DNA of 16,158 bases from Zymomonas sp. (GCF_020216885.1 NZ_JAIWON010000068.1:1-16158); one strand, 5' to 3'. Shown: positions 7,977 to 15,274, counted from the first letter of the stretch. Notes: generated from the sequence alone by a model not told the origin. Numbers and translations are program-made.

Positions 7977-8627
7977 GTGACCACAGATAAAGCGAAAAAG
8001 ACAGCCCTTGTTCTGATTGAATATCAGAACGACTTTGCCAATCCCAATGGCGTTTTTTATGAAGCTGTCAAACCCGTGATGGATGCCAGCGGCATGTTGG
8101 AAAACACACAGGATCTGGTCGCAAAAGCGCGGGCTTTGGGCGTGCATATTCTTTTCTGTCCGATCACCTTCACTGCTGATTATCATGAAATGAATCCCCA
8201 AACCCATGGCATTTTGAAAGCCATTCTTGAAAAACAGGCTTTTCAGCAAGGCTCTTGGGGGGCTGAAATCATCGAACAGCTTCCGGTGAAAGAAACGGAT
8301 ATCGTTATCGAAGGCAAACGCGGATTATCGGGTTTCTACAGCACCAATCTGGATTTCATCCTGCGCCAGCTCAAAATTGAAACCCTTGCGGTTGCCGGAT
8401 TCCTGACCAATTGCTGTGTCGAAGCCACCTTGCGGACAGGATATGAAAAAGGCTTTGATACCGTTGCCTTGACCGATTGCACCGCCGCCACCAGCGCGGA
8501 AGAACAGCAGTTTTCGGTCACTAAAAACTTCCCGATGTTCTCCCGTCCCCTGCCCTATCAGGATTTCCTAACCGAACTCACATCTGGAAACCGGACAGAC
8601 ACTTCGGGAGGTGGCTATGCCGGATAA
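7977..8627 (+). CDS. Cysteine hydrolase, isochorismatase family
   Basis: Member of the isochorismatase-like hydrolases (nicotinamidase, carbamoylases, isochorismatase), 216 residues. The start is GTG 7977, chosen because AAGGA lies 6 bases upstream. The catalytic set is K114 (IEGKRGLSGF) and C147 (GFLTNCCVEAT, the Cys before Val). The acid position carries Glu, E15 in LIEYQNDF, where nicotinamidases have Asp; I recall a subfamily with IEYQN, so this is a subtype mark rather than a broken site. The cis-peptide region before the Cys is normal. C146 gives an unusual vicinal Cys pair. The substrate cannot be told from sequence. The last residues (208-216) are Gly-rich and overlap the next gene by 11 bp, implying translational coupling. 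Its place after gloA-gloB hints at detoxification or amide salvage, which is inference. Confidence 0.9.
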   Translation: MTTDKAKKTALVLIEYQNDFANPNGVFYEAVKPVMDASGMLENTQDLVAKARALGVHILFCPITFTADYHEMNPQTHGILKAILEKQAFQQGSWGAEIIEQLPVKETDIVIEGKRGLSGFYSTNLDFILRQLKIETLAVAGFLTNCCVEATLRTGYEKGFDTVALTDCTAATSAEEQQFSVTKNFPMFSRPLPYQDFLTELTSGNRTDTSGGGYAG

Positions 8628-9741
8628 GGCCGCATCAACAAAAAAAGATAGCTTACTGGAAGCGCTTATTCCCGCGCTTTTCAATAAAGCCCTTAGCCTC
8701 AGTAAAGCCAGACGGACAGAAGAAGCCTTGGTGGTTTATGCTGACCTTGATGATCGTCTCAAGGATGCAACCGAACCTCAATGGCAACTTTATGCAGCGA
8801 TGACACTTGCCAATCAGGCCAGTTGTTTTCGGATATTACAAAATCCCCAAGCCGAAATAGCGACCCATGATCGTTTGATAGAACGCTTCGGCAATTTGTC
8901 AGATACCGAACTTCAAATCTATGTCGGGAAAAGCCTTTTCGACAAGGCCGTCTTGCTCAGCAATGCTGAAAAATATCAGGATGCTATCGACAGCTATGAT
9001 GCGCTCGTCCAGCATTTTTCGGAAAACCCCTTACCCTTGTTACAATCAGGGGTAGCCAAGGCTTTATTCAATAAAGCCAGCTTGTTCAGCAAGATGAATG
9101 AGACAGAAAAATCTATCGCCTGTTGTGATGATTTGCTGACTCGTTTTGCAGATAACAAAGATCCAAATATCGAAAAAATTGTTGCCAATACCCTGCTCAA
9201 CAAAGCGGGTTGCGTTGAAAAATTGGGACAGCATGACCGGATGATTGCGGCCTATGATTGTTTCCTGAACCGCTTTGCCGATAGCAAAGAGGCTGATTTA
9301 CAGCTTTGCCTTGCCTTGGTATCGATCAAGAAAGCCGAAGCCCTTAAAGAGAATGACCAGCTGGAAGAGGCTTTTTCAATCTATGAAGGCCTTATTCATC
9401 GCTTTGAAAAAGACGAAAGCGATGAGATGGCGTTCCAACTGGCCAAAGCCTATATCAATGCCGCCGATATTCTCTGTCGCCTGCAACGGCGGGAAGATGA
9501 AAATAATCTTTATACCGCCTTCATCACCCGATTTCTTTCCACCAAAGAACCCAGCCTCCAAATTGCGGTCGCCACCGCTTTAATTAAAAAGGCAACCAAT
9601 CTCGTTGCAAGAGGACAGGTAAAAGAAGCCATTGATTGTTACGAACTCGTTTTAAACTCGCTGGATGACAGCGAAAATCAGGAATTAAAAAAATACCATA
9701 TCTTGGCGGAAAAAGAGAAAAACAGCCTCGAAACCGTGTAA
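8617..9741 (+). CDS. Protein of eight 43-residue TPR-like repeats
   Basis: Cytoplasmic repeat protein of 374 residues, with no signal peptide and no membrane segment. After a 12-residue lead, repeats of exactly 43 residues start at 13, 56, 99, 142, 185, 228, 271 and 314, then an 18-residue partial unit. Each unit has a first helix like VAKALFNKA, a second like EEAIDSYDALIxRF, and an acidic turn like ADSKEPE, matching a TPR helix pair with a longer turn. I recall similar 43-residue TPR-like repeats in other bacteria, so the fold is known, but the function is not. The start is ATG 8617, five bases after GGAGG (8607-8611); GTG 8611 would overlap that site. It overlaps the cysteine hydrolase by 11 bp. 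A terminator follows, and a paralogue lies 173 bp downstream. A scaffold role is the safest guess. Confidence 0.88.
   Translation: MPDKAASTKKDSLLEALIPALFNKALSLSKARRTEEALVVYADLDDRLKDATEPQWQLYAAMTLANQASCFRILQNPQAEIATHDRLIERFGNLSDTELQIYVGKSLFDKAVLLSNAEKYQDAIDSYDALVQHFSENPLPLLQSGVAKALFNKASLFSKMNETEKSIACCDDLLTRFADNKDPNIEKIVANTLLNKAGCVEKLGQHDRMIAAYDCFLNRFADSKEADLQLCLALVSIKKAEALKENDQLEEAFSIYEGLIHRFEKDESDEMAFQLAKAYINAADILCRLQRREDENNLYTAFITRFLSTKEPSLQIAVATALIKKATNLVARGQVKEAIDCYELVLNSLDDSENQELKKYHILAEKEKNSLETV
8653..9684 (+). repeat. Eight in-frame 129-bp coding repeats
   Basis: The repeat units of the first TPR-like gene follow each other with no insertion or deletion. They are diverged at the DNA level, but short blocks stay close, such as GCCAAGGCTTTATTCAA (9055-9071), which recurs exactly at 10582-10598 in the paralogue. 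Confidence 0.85.
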
Positions 9742-9747
9742 CTCGAC

Positions 9748-9781
9748 CGATAAAAGGCGCTTATCCTTGCGCCTTTTATCG
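9748..9781 (+). terminator. Hairpin terminator after the glyoxalase operon
   Basis: A perfect 13-bp stem, CGATAAAAGGCGC (9748-9760) with GCGCCTTTTATCG (9769-9781), encloses an 8-nt loop and begins 6 bases after the stop. The GC core GGCGC/GCGCC is followed by TTTT, which would serve as the U-tract; the matching A-run gives it the same form on the other strand. Confidence 0.7.
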
Positions 9782-9804
9782 CCTCTTCCGATCTCAATTT
9801 TTAT

Positions 9805-9849
9805 AAGACAAAAGGCAGTTTTTCCGATCTTTCGGATAGCGTCTTTTTT
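9805..9849 (+). terminator. Possible second, weaker terminator before the repeat paralogue
   Basis: AAGAC (9805-9809) pairs with GTCTT (9841-9845), which runs into a T tract to 9849. An inner hairpin, TCCGA-TCTT-TCGGA, sits at 9823-9836. The stems are short. Its presence just before ATG 9852 argues against that codon as the start of the next gene. Confidence 0.35.
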
Positions 9850-9914
9850 CTATGACCTTTATAGCCCTAGACTTCCTGTCTTATTCCATTTTCAAAAGCG
9901 ACGGCAAAAGCAGC

Positions 9915-11273
9915 ATGAATAGCATAATCGAACAAGCGAAAAGCCAATTTGAAAGCCTGATGGAACCCTCCACAGAGCAAGATAACGAAACCCGTTTAAA
10001 GAGCTATGACGAATGGCTGGCATCTTTTTCCAAAGAGCAGGAAAAAGATTTACAGATTTATATCGCGATGGCGCTCGCCAGCAAAGCCAGTTGCTTGGCT
10101 GCCATGAACCGGATTGACGATGCGCTTATCGCCTATGATGCTTTAATAAGCCGCTTCATCGAAGCCGAAGATATCAATTTACAGATTTTCGCTGGAAAAG
10201 CGCTGTTCGACAAGGCAGTAACGCTTCGCAAAGCCAAACGGAATGAAGAAGTCCATCCGGTTTATGATGAATTGATCACCCGTTTCCGCGATAGTCAGGA
10301 AGCCGAATTACAGATTTGTGTTGCCAAGGCTTTGTTCAACAAAGCAGGCAATCTTGATGCCGTCGAAAAAGACGAAGAAGCGCTTAGCTGCTATAACGAA
10401 CTTATTTCTCTGTTCTCGGGCAGCGAAACGCCGGAATTGCGGAATAATGTTGCCAAGGCGTTATTCTATAAAGCGGTTACCTTAAAGAAACTGGAACGGA
10501 CAGAAGAAGAAATCGCCTGTTACGACCAGTTAATCAGCCTCTTTTCGGATGTTGATGATAAAGAAGTTCAAAATGGCATCGCCAAGGCTTTATTCAACAA
10601 AGCCGCCGCGCTTTATCACCTCAATCAAACCGAAGAAGCCATTGCCGTTTATGATGCGCTTATTCAGCGTTTCATCGACACTGAAGACGATGCCACTGCC
10701 AAAATCGTTGCCAACAGCTTTTTTGAAAAAACGGGTTTATTAAGCGAACAAGGTCGCGTCGAAGAAGAAATTGACGGCTATAATCGCTTTCTTGCTCGTT
10801 TTTCGGATTCACAAGATCCGTCTATTCATATCATGATTGCTACGGCCTTGATCAATAAAGCGATCAGCTTGGCACAGGCTGGACAGGATACGGAAGCGCT
10901 TGCCAGCTATGACGATCTCCTTGCCCGTTTTGGCGAAAGCGAAGATCCTAATTTACAGCTTTATGTCGCGCGGGCATTATTCAGCAAAGGCAGTCATCTC
11001 GGCGATCATGGTAGCCCTGAAGCAGCCCTTCCAGTTTATGATGATTTTCTGACCCGTTTTTCCAAAACAGAAAATGGCGGATTACAGATCGGGGTCGCAA
11101 CGACCTATCTTAAAAAAGCTATTTATCTCATCAGCCTTGGTCGCCTTGATGAGGCCGAAGCCAGCTACGATCATCTGATTGACGATATGGATGCAGAAAA
11201 AAATGTCACGCTGCGCCAATATATCGCGATGGCACAGCAGGGCAAAAGCGAGCTTGAAAAACAGCGCGCCTAA
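9915..11273 (+). CDS. Paralogous protein of nine to ten 43-residue TPR-like repeats
   Basis: Repeat protein of 452 residues, paralogous to the one at 8617-9741. Nine full 43-residue units start at 46, 89, 132, 175, 218, 261, 304, 347 and 390, then a 20-residue partial unit. Residues 3-45 are a degenerate tenth unit (AKSQF matches the first helix, KSYDEWLASF the second). The frame is open back to ATG 9852, but I chose ATG 9915. The repeat register begins two residues after this Met, and the extra 21 codons lie against a T tract, have no ribosome site and encode an unrelated hydrophobic stretch (FIALDFLSYSIF). ATG 9915 also lacks a clear Shine-Dalgarno, so the start is open. Units carry strings such as VAKALFNKA, EEAIAVYDALIQRF and DSQDPS. 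There is no signal peptide, catalytic motif or visible promoter. Function unknown; probably a binding scaffold. Confidence 0.88.
   Translation: MNSIIEQAKSQFESLMEPSTEQDNETRLKSYDEWLASFSKEQEKDLQIYIAMALASKASCLAAMNRIDDALIAYDALISRFIEAEDINLQIFAGKALFDKAVTLRKAKRNEEVHPVYDELITRFRDSQEAELQICVAKALFNKAGNLDAVEKDEEALSCYNELISLFSGSETPELRNNVAKALFYKAVTLKKLERTEEEIACYDQLISLFSDVDDKEVQNGIAKALFNKAAALYHLNQTEEAIAVYDALIQRFIDTEDDATAKIVANSFFEKTGLLSEQGRVEEEIDGYNRFLARFSDSQDPSIHIMIATALINKAISLAQAGQDTEALASYDDLLARFGESEDPNLQLYVARALFSKGSHLGDHGSPEAALPVYDDFLTRFSKTENGGLQIGVATTYLKKAIYLISLGRLDEAEASYDHLIDDMDAEKNVTLRQYIAMAQQGKSELEKQRA
10050..11210 (+). repeat. Nine in-frame 129-bp coding repeats
   Basis: Repeat array of the second TPR-like gene, with an exact 129-bp period and no indels. 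The best conserved blocks encode VAKALFNKA; the DNA copies near 10323, 10453 and 10582 differ by only a few bases. The array probably grew by unit duplication. Confidence 0.85.
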
Positions 11274-11293
11274 ACCCCTCTGTCACTGACAAA

Positions 11294-11325
11294 AAAAGAA
11301 GCTCTGTTTCGGCAGAGCTTCTTTT
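11294..11325. terminator. Bidirectional terminator between convergent genes
   Basis: A perfect 13-bp stem, AAAAGAAGCTCTG (11294-11306) with CAGAGCTTCTTTT (11313-11325), has a 6-nt loop TTTCGG. It carries TTTT on the plus strand and a T7 run on the minus strand, so it can end both the repeat-protein gene (21 bp after its stop) and the SCP2 gene (25 bp after its stop). Confidence 0.88.
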
Positions 11326-11349
11326 CTAACTATAAAATATTATACCGGA

Positions 11350-11652
11350 TTAGCGGATATTCTGGAATATTTGCTTTAACTGCATCGCAGGTGTCATCGC
11401 GCCTTTGACTTTAACCCGTCCGGTCATAAAGGCCGTCATCGGATTCAGCTGACCATTTGCCAAAGCCTTAAAATCACCCCAACTAAGGCTGATTACACTA
11501 TCGGCTTCTCCATCATCCCGTTCGACTTTACGACTGATACCATCCAAAAGGATGGTGCCTTCTTCTCCAAAATCGAATTTGATTTTGGAACCGGCAACAT
11601 AGGCATCACTTTTGATGACTTTGGCGATAAACTGATCCTGCGTAAAATCCAA
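11350..11652 (-). CDS. SCP2 sterol-binding domain protein
   Basis: Single-domain protein of 100 residues of the SCP2 (sterol carrier) fold, which holds a lipid or acyl chain in a hydrophobic tunnel. The recognisable part is the C-terminal half: SLSWGDFKALANGQLNPMTAFMTGRVKVKG, written here as SLSWGDFKALANG (56-68) then QLNPMTAFMTGRVKVKG (69-85), followed by the AMQLKQIF helix. The N-terminal strands include KIKFDFGEEGTILLDG. The start is TTG 11652: no ATG lies between the upstream in-frame stop and the domain, and AAGGA (11660-11664) stands 7 bases before the TTG. It follows grxC after 37 bp, so the two are probably cotranscribed. The ligand is unknown. Hopanoids or fatty acyl-CoA are possible, but that is inference. 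Confidence 0.9.
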   Translation of the reverse strand: MDFTQDQFIAKVIKSDAYVAGSKIKFDFGEEGTILLDGISRKVERDDGEADSVISLSWGDFKALANGQLNPMTAFMTGRVKVKGAMTPAMQLKQIFQNIR

Positions 11653-11689
11653 AATATATTCCTTCGATGCTGTTTATCCGGCCTCAACC

Positions 11690-11944
11690 CTATTTTGCCA
11701 ATAATGGGTCGAGTTTACCTTCACTGTTCAATTTGACCAGATCATCACAGCCACCGATATGCTTGTCATCAATAAAGATCTGCGGCACCGTCCGGCCACC
11801 GGAACGCTTAATCATTTCGGTTCTTTTGGCGCTGTCATCCGTGACGTCATATTCATCAAAATGCACGCCTTTTTCGGCGAACAGAGCTTTTGCCCGTTTG
11901 CAATAAGGGCAAACCCGCGTGGTATAAATTTCGATATGCGCCAT
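11690..11944 (-). CDS. grxC: Glutaredoxin 3
   Basis: Small dithiol glutaredoxin of 84 residues that reduces protein disulfides and glutathione mixed disulfides using glutathione. The active site is C12-P-Y-C15, followed by KRAKALF. The cis-proline is P54 in TVPQIFI, and the glutathione-binding GG is at 64-65 (HIGGCDDL). The length and CPYC motif match GrxC rather than a monothiol CGFS type. GGGAGAG stands about 7 bases before ATG 11944. The gap of 171 bp to chpT upstream leaves room for its own promoter; TAAAAT (12037-12042, minus strand) is a possible -10 without a good -35. The SCP2 gene follows. Confidence 0.96.
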   Translation of the reverse strand: MAHIEIYTTRVCPYCKRAKALFAEKGVHFDEYDVTDDSAKRTEMIKRSGGRTVPQIFIDDKHIGGCDDLVKLNSEGKLDPLLAK

Positions 11945-12115
11945 GAATACTCTCCCAATGAATGAAGCGAAAGCCGTGTTATCTCCGATTCTAAGATAGG
12001 AGGTAACCGACTAAATGTTACTGGCAACAGGCTACTATTTTACCCAGAACAGATAAAATAAAATATTGAGATCATAGTGATGCAATGAATTACAGGAACC
12101 CAATAGCCCTCATCC

Positions 12116-12742
12116 TCACATCAAATTGATACCAAACAGCAAAACATTTGGCTCTGGCCGAACAATCTGCAAATCGCCATTTCTTTCTTTGATAAGCGTA
12201 TAAATAAGCCATGCCGCAACCAAACGCGGCGTTAACTGATCCTGCGGGGTTTTCCCTAACAAGGTGGCTTCAATCTGTTCATCAAAGACTAAACGCCGCC
12301 CTTCTGCCCGAATAACAATTTCATTGCCTTCGGCTCCGATATCAAGATTACCGCCTCGCACCAAGGCATCAGACGCAATCAAAGACAGATTCAGAAGAAT
12401 ACGAACCGCTTGTTTTTCCATCACCGGATCATCAACCATCCATCCCAACTGGATGCGATGGTCAAAACCGAATAATCCAGCAATAGCCTCACGAATTTCT
12501 TCGGTATCGACCGCTTCAGAAAAACCGCCCCCCTGCCCAAAGGCCAATCGGAAAAATTTCAGCTTACTAGCCGAAACCTTGGCGCTTTCAGAAAGGAGGT
12601 CAATACAACGCGCCCGCATTTCAGGGTCATGTTCGTCGGCCAACAATTCGATGCCGTTATTCATGGCACTGACAGGACTTAAGAGATCATGACAAAGCCG
12701 TGAGCAGAGCAAGCTTGCCAGATTGATAGCTGTCATGGTCAT
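12116..12742 (-). CDS. chpT: Histidine phosphotransferase ChpT
   Basis: Phosphotransferase that carries phosphate from the hybrid kinase CckA to CtrA and CpdR in alphaproteobacteria, governing cell cycle or motility. The 208 residues show the family layout. An N-terminal helical hairpin holds the phospho-accepting H18 in LCHDLLSPVSAMNNGIELL. A helix with KLKFFRLAFGQGG (60-72) follows. The C-terminal domain of about 80-208 resembles a histidine-kinase ATPase fold but shows no N-box or G-box, so it should not bind ATP. Met3 is an alternative start; I kept ATG 12742 because AAGGA lies 11 bases upstream. The 117-bp gap before it is AT-rich and may hold a promoter, but none is clear. Neighbouring genes are not part of the phosphorelay. 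Confidence 0.92.
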   Translation of the reverse strand: MTMTAINLASLLCSRLCHDLLSPVSAMNNGIELLADEHDPEMRARCIDLLSESAKVSASKLKFFRLAFGQGGGFSEAVDTEEIREAIAGLFGFDHRIQLGWMVDDPVMEKQAVRILLNLSLIASDALVRGGNLDIGAEGNEIVIRAEGRRLVFDEQIEATLLGKTPQDQLTPRLVAAWLIYTLIKERNGDLQIVRPEPNVLLFGINLM

Positions 12743-12859
12743 AAAGTCAAAGATCCTTCAAACTGACATTTTAATAAGGTTATCTTATTTAAATAGAATA
12801 GGTTAAAGCTATAGTAAAAAGACTTACCACAAGCTGTCATTTATTATTTTCAGGCATAT

Positions 12860-13261
12860 TTACTCGACAACAAGTCGGCAAGGATGAAATATGCCTTCAA
12901 CTACCCCGTTTTTACCGGCATACCATCCTTCTATTTTATTGGAAGCCGCAATCAACCAATATTGCCCATCATGTGCCAAAGCTGCATCCCAATGAGACGG
13001 ACGACAATCACCCGATGGATGGGAATGATAATGGCCAATGACCTTTAGACCCCGCTCTCGCGCTTCCCGATGGGAACGTATCAGATCGGCTTCTTCCATT
13101 TCAAAAAAACGCTCTGGCTGGGCGGCTTTATTTTCCATTGGCCTAATTTCGGTCACAGAATGCGCGTTACCGATTAAAAGGCCGCATATTTCCTTATCAG
13201 GACAGACCGAAGCCGCCTGTAAAATCACTTCAACAAAAGACGAAGCGATAAAAATTTTCAC
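12860..13261 (-). CDS. M67-family (JAMM/MPN+) metallopeptidase
   Basis: Zinc isopeptidase-like protein. With the start chosen here it has 133 residues and a full JAMM signature: E24 (KEICGLLIG), H79 and H81 (HYHSHPSG), S89 and D92 (RPSHWD). Prokaryotic relatives release cysteine or other groups from ubiquitin-like sulfur carriers (Mec in the CysO pathway) or cleave small-molecule conjugates; which applies here is unknown. The frame is open back to ATG 13315 (151 residues). I prefer GTG 13261: AAGGA lies 4-5 bases upstream, the N-terminus KIFIASSFVEVIL then matches family length, and ATG 13315 has no ribosome site. A 7-bp hairpin covers this ribosome site. The gene is divergent from rluD, and chpT follows after 117 bp. 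Confidence 0.88.
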   Translation of the reverse strand: MKIFIASSFVEVILQAASVCPDKEICGLLIGNAHSVTEIRPMENKAAQPERFFEMEEADLIRSHREARERGLKVIGHYHSHPSGDCRPSHWDAALAHDGQYWLIAASNKIEGWYAGKNGVVEGIFHPCRLVVE

Positions 13262-13281
13262 GCTTTCCTTGTCAGAAAGCG
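13261..13281 (-). promoter_or_regulatory. Hairpin covering the ribosome site of the JAMM peptidase gene
   Basis: On the minus strand, CGCTTTC-TGACAAG-GAAAGCG forms a 7-bp stem with a 7-nt loop. AAGGA spans the loop and the 3' arm, and the last G of the arm is the first base of the proposed GTG start. If that start is used, the fold would limit ribosome access. Confidence 0.4.
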
Positions 13282-13359
13282 GAATTCCATTAGTGAAAGC
13301 CATAAAGAACATCATGGCAAATCATCGGAACAAATCCAAGGGAGCTTGATAGAAAAGCA

Positions 13360-14313
13360 ATGCCGACAGAACAAGTGACGTTAACAGAAGAAATGATCGG
13401 CTGGCGCTTGGATCGGGCTTTGGCCAGTTTGATAACCCGCCTCTCGCGAGAAAGACTAAAAAACCTCATTTCCTCCGGCTGCGTTAGTAACAGCCAAGGG
13501 ACATTGGTGCGCGATCCGGCTTTCAAAATCAAAAGCCTTGATTGCTTTACCGTTGATATTCCCCTTCCCCGTCCGGCACATAACGAACCACAAGATATCC
13601 CGCTGGAAATTGTTTTCGAAGATGAACATCTGCTGGTGGTCAATAAACCGGCAGGTATGGTGGTGCATCCTGCTGCCGGTAATTATGACAATACTTTGGT
13701 GAATGCGCTACTTTATCATTGCGCCGGAAAATTATCCGGTATCGGTGGCGTAGCAAGACCGGGTATTGTCCATCGGATTGACAAGGACACCAGCGGCCTA
13801 TTGGTGGTAGCTAAAACCGATCCCGCTCATGCAGGCCTTGCAGCACAATTTGCCGACCATTCGATTAACCGCCGGTATCAGGCGATTGTTGACGGCCATC
13901 CCAGCCTTCAAGGCCATGTGGATGCCCCTTTGGCGCGCTCTTCCATCAATAGACAAAAAATGGCGATTGTCTCGGATGGACGCGGCAAACGCGCTGTCAC
14001 CCATTATCGTATGATTACGCCTTTAAAAAAGGCATCCCTTATAGAATGTCGCCTTGAAACAGGCCGGACGCATCAAGTCAGGGTGCATATGTCCTCTATC
14101 GGTCATTCTTTATTGGGTGATCCCGTTTATGGACGGAGCAAAAAGGCGCATCATGCGTTATTACAATCGTTGGCTTTTCAAAGGCAGGCTCTACATGCTG
14201 CCCATCTGGGGTTTATTCACCCGATTTCAGGTAAACAGGTGGACTTTGATGCGGAAATGCCCCAAGATATGCAGCTTTTATTCAAGATGCTTATGATAAG
14301 CAATCGTAACTAA
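13360..14313 (+). CDS. rluD: 23S rRNA pseudouridine synthase, RluD-like (RluA family)
   Basis: Converts uridines to pseudouridine; RluD acts on helix 69 of 23S rRNA (positions 1911, 1915 and 1917 in E. coli) during late 50S assembly. The 317 residues show an N-terminal S4 RNA-binding domain (about 13-65, RLDRALASLITRLSRERLKNLI). The RluA-type catalytic domain follows: VVNKPAGMVVHP (93-104), motif II HRIDKDTSGLLV with catalytic D141, and RLETGRTHQVRVHM with GDPVYG. The S4 domain and length favour RluD over RluC or RluA, but the exact target is family inference. The start is ATG 13360; AAGGGAG lies 15 bases upstream, too far to be a good site. rpoH follows after 52 bp, a neighbour pair I know from other alphaproteobacteria. 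Confidence 0.93.
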   Translation: MPTEQVTLTEEMIGWRLDRALASLITRLSRERLKNLISSGCVSNSQGTLVRDPAFKIKSLDCFTVDIPLPRPAHNEPQDIPLEIVFEDEHLLVVNKPAGMVVHPAAGNYDNTLVNALLYHCAGKLSGIGGVARPGIVHRIDKDTSGLLVVAKTDPAHAGLAAQFADHSINRRYQAIVDGHPSLQGHVDAPLARSSINRQKMAIVSDGRGKRAVTHYRMITPLKKASLIECRLETGRTHQVRVHMSSIGHSLLGDPVYGRSKKAHHALLQSLAFQRQALHAAHLGFIHPISGKQVDFDAEMPQDMQLLFKMLMISNRN

Positions 14314-14365
14314 ACAGCCAACTATTCGTAGGTAGCAAATTTGGGAAGACGGGAGAAAGATCAAA

Positions 14366-15274
14366 ATGGCCACCAGTAGCACCCTTCCGGCAGTGGTTCC
14401 TGCATTGGGCGGTGACCAGAGTCTTAACCATTACTTGGCCGATATCCGCAAATTTCCGATTTTAAAACCGGAAGAAGAATATATGCTGGCTAAACGCTTT
14501 CAGGAACACCAAGATCCGAAAGCCGCCAGCCGTCTGGTAACCTCCCATTTACGTCTGGTTGCCAAAATCGCGATGGGATATCGCGGCTATGGCCTGCCTG
14601 TTTCCGAATTGATTTCAGAAGGCAATATCGGCCTGATGCAGGGTGTCAAAAAATTTGACCCCGAACGCGGTTTTCGCCTCGCCACCTATGCCATTTGGTG
14701 GATAAAGGCTTCTATTCAGGAATATATCCTGCGGTCGTGGAGTCTCGTTAAAATGGGAACCACTGCCGCACAAAAGAAGCTGTTCTTCAACCTCCGGCGT
14801 TTAAAGAGCAATATGAATGCCTTTGAAGACGGGGATTTGAAGCCGGATGAAGTCGACTCCATCGCGACCAATCTTGGGGTCAGCAATGAAGAAGTCGTCA
14901 ATATGAACCGCCGCATGGCGATGGGTGGGGACAGCTCGCTTAACATCGCGATGCGGGAAGACGGCGAAGGCCAGATGCAAGACTGGCTGGTCGATCAGGA
15001 GCCGCTACAAGACCAACAAATCGAAGAGGAAGAAGAAAGCCTCGTTCGTCATAAATTGTTGATTGAAGCGATGGATAAACTGAACGACCGTGAAAAACAT
15101 ATTCTGACAGAAAGACGGTTAAGCGATAACCCAAAAACACTGGAAGAATTAAGTCAGGTCTATGGGGTCAGCCGTGAACGTGTCCGTCAAATTGAGGTGA
15201 GAGCCTTCGATAAATTGCAAAAGGCGATCATGGAACTCGCCGGAGACAGAAAACTGTTACCCGCTATGGCATAG
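14366..15274 (+). CDS. rpoH: RNA polymerase heat-shock sigma factor sigma-32
   Basis: Directs RNA polymerase to heat-shock promoters (chaperones, proteases). The 302 residues hold region 1.2 near 18-45, region 2 at about 56-125 (SEGNIGLMQGVKKFDPERGF then ATYAIWWIKASIQEYILRSW), and region 4 near 235-290 with the helix-turn-helix TLEELSQVYGVSRERVRQIE. The RpoH box QKKLFFNLR is at 136-144; it marks RpoH and takes part in core binding and in chaperone or FtsH control, and it separates this protein from RpoD. GGGAGA stands about 9 bases before ATG 14366. The gene follows rluD by 52 bp and may be read from there; no promoter or thermosensor fold is evident in that gap. A strong terminator closes the unit. 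Some alphaproteobacteria have more than one RpoH; only one is seen here. Confidence 0.97.
   Translation: MATSSTLPAVVPALGGDQSLNHYLADIRKFPILKPEEEYMLAKRFQEHQDPKAASRLVTSHLRLVAKIAMGYRGYGLPVSELISEGNIGLMQGVKKFDPERGFRLATYAIWWIKASIQEYILRSWSLVKMGTTAAQKKLFFNLRRLKSNMNAFEDGDLKPDEVDSIATNLGVSNEEVVNMNRRMAMGGDSSLNIAMREDGEGQMQDWLVDQEPLQDQQIEEEEESLVRHKLLIEAMDKLNDREKHILTERRLSDNPKTLEELSQVYGVSRERVRQIEVRAFDKLQKAIMELAGDRKLLPAMA

Noticed and set aside
9852..9914. N-terminal extension of the second repeat protein from ATG 9852
   Set aside because: It abuts a T tract of a possible terminator, lacks a ribosome site and is outside the repeat register. It remains possible, since ATG 9915 also has a weak ribosome site.
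8653..11210. Periodic 129-bp repeats considered as a CRISPR or satellite array
   Set aside because: The period is fully coding and in frame, with diverged units and protein-level conservation; there are no identical repeats with unique spacers.
12015..12056. 13-codon frame (MLLATGYYFTQNR) after a near-perfect AGGAGGT at 11998 on the plus strand
   Set aside because: The spacing of 10 bases is long, no promoter is seen, and one short peptide is not evidence; the motif may be chance in the grxC upstream region.
12771..12806. Three TTAA words upstream of chpT, considered as CtrA sites
   Set aside because: The gaps between them are 14 and 10 bases, not the 7 of TTAA-N7-TTAA, and the region is simply AT-rich.
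14314..14365. RNA thermometer before rpoH
   Set aside because: The 52-bp gap shows only a 3-bp CTA-TTCG-TAG stem and nothing that pairs with the GGGAGA ribosome site.
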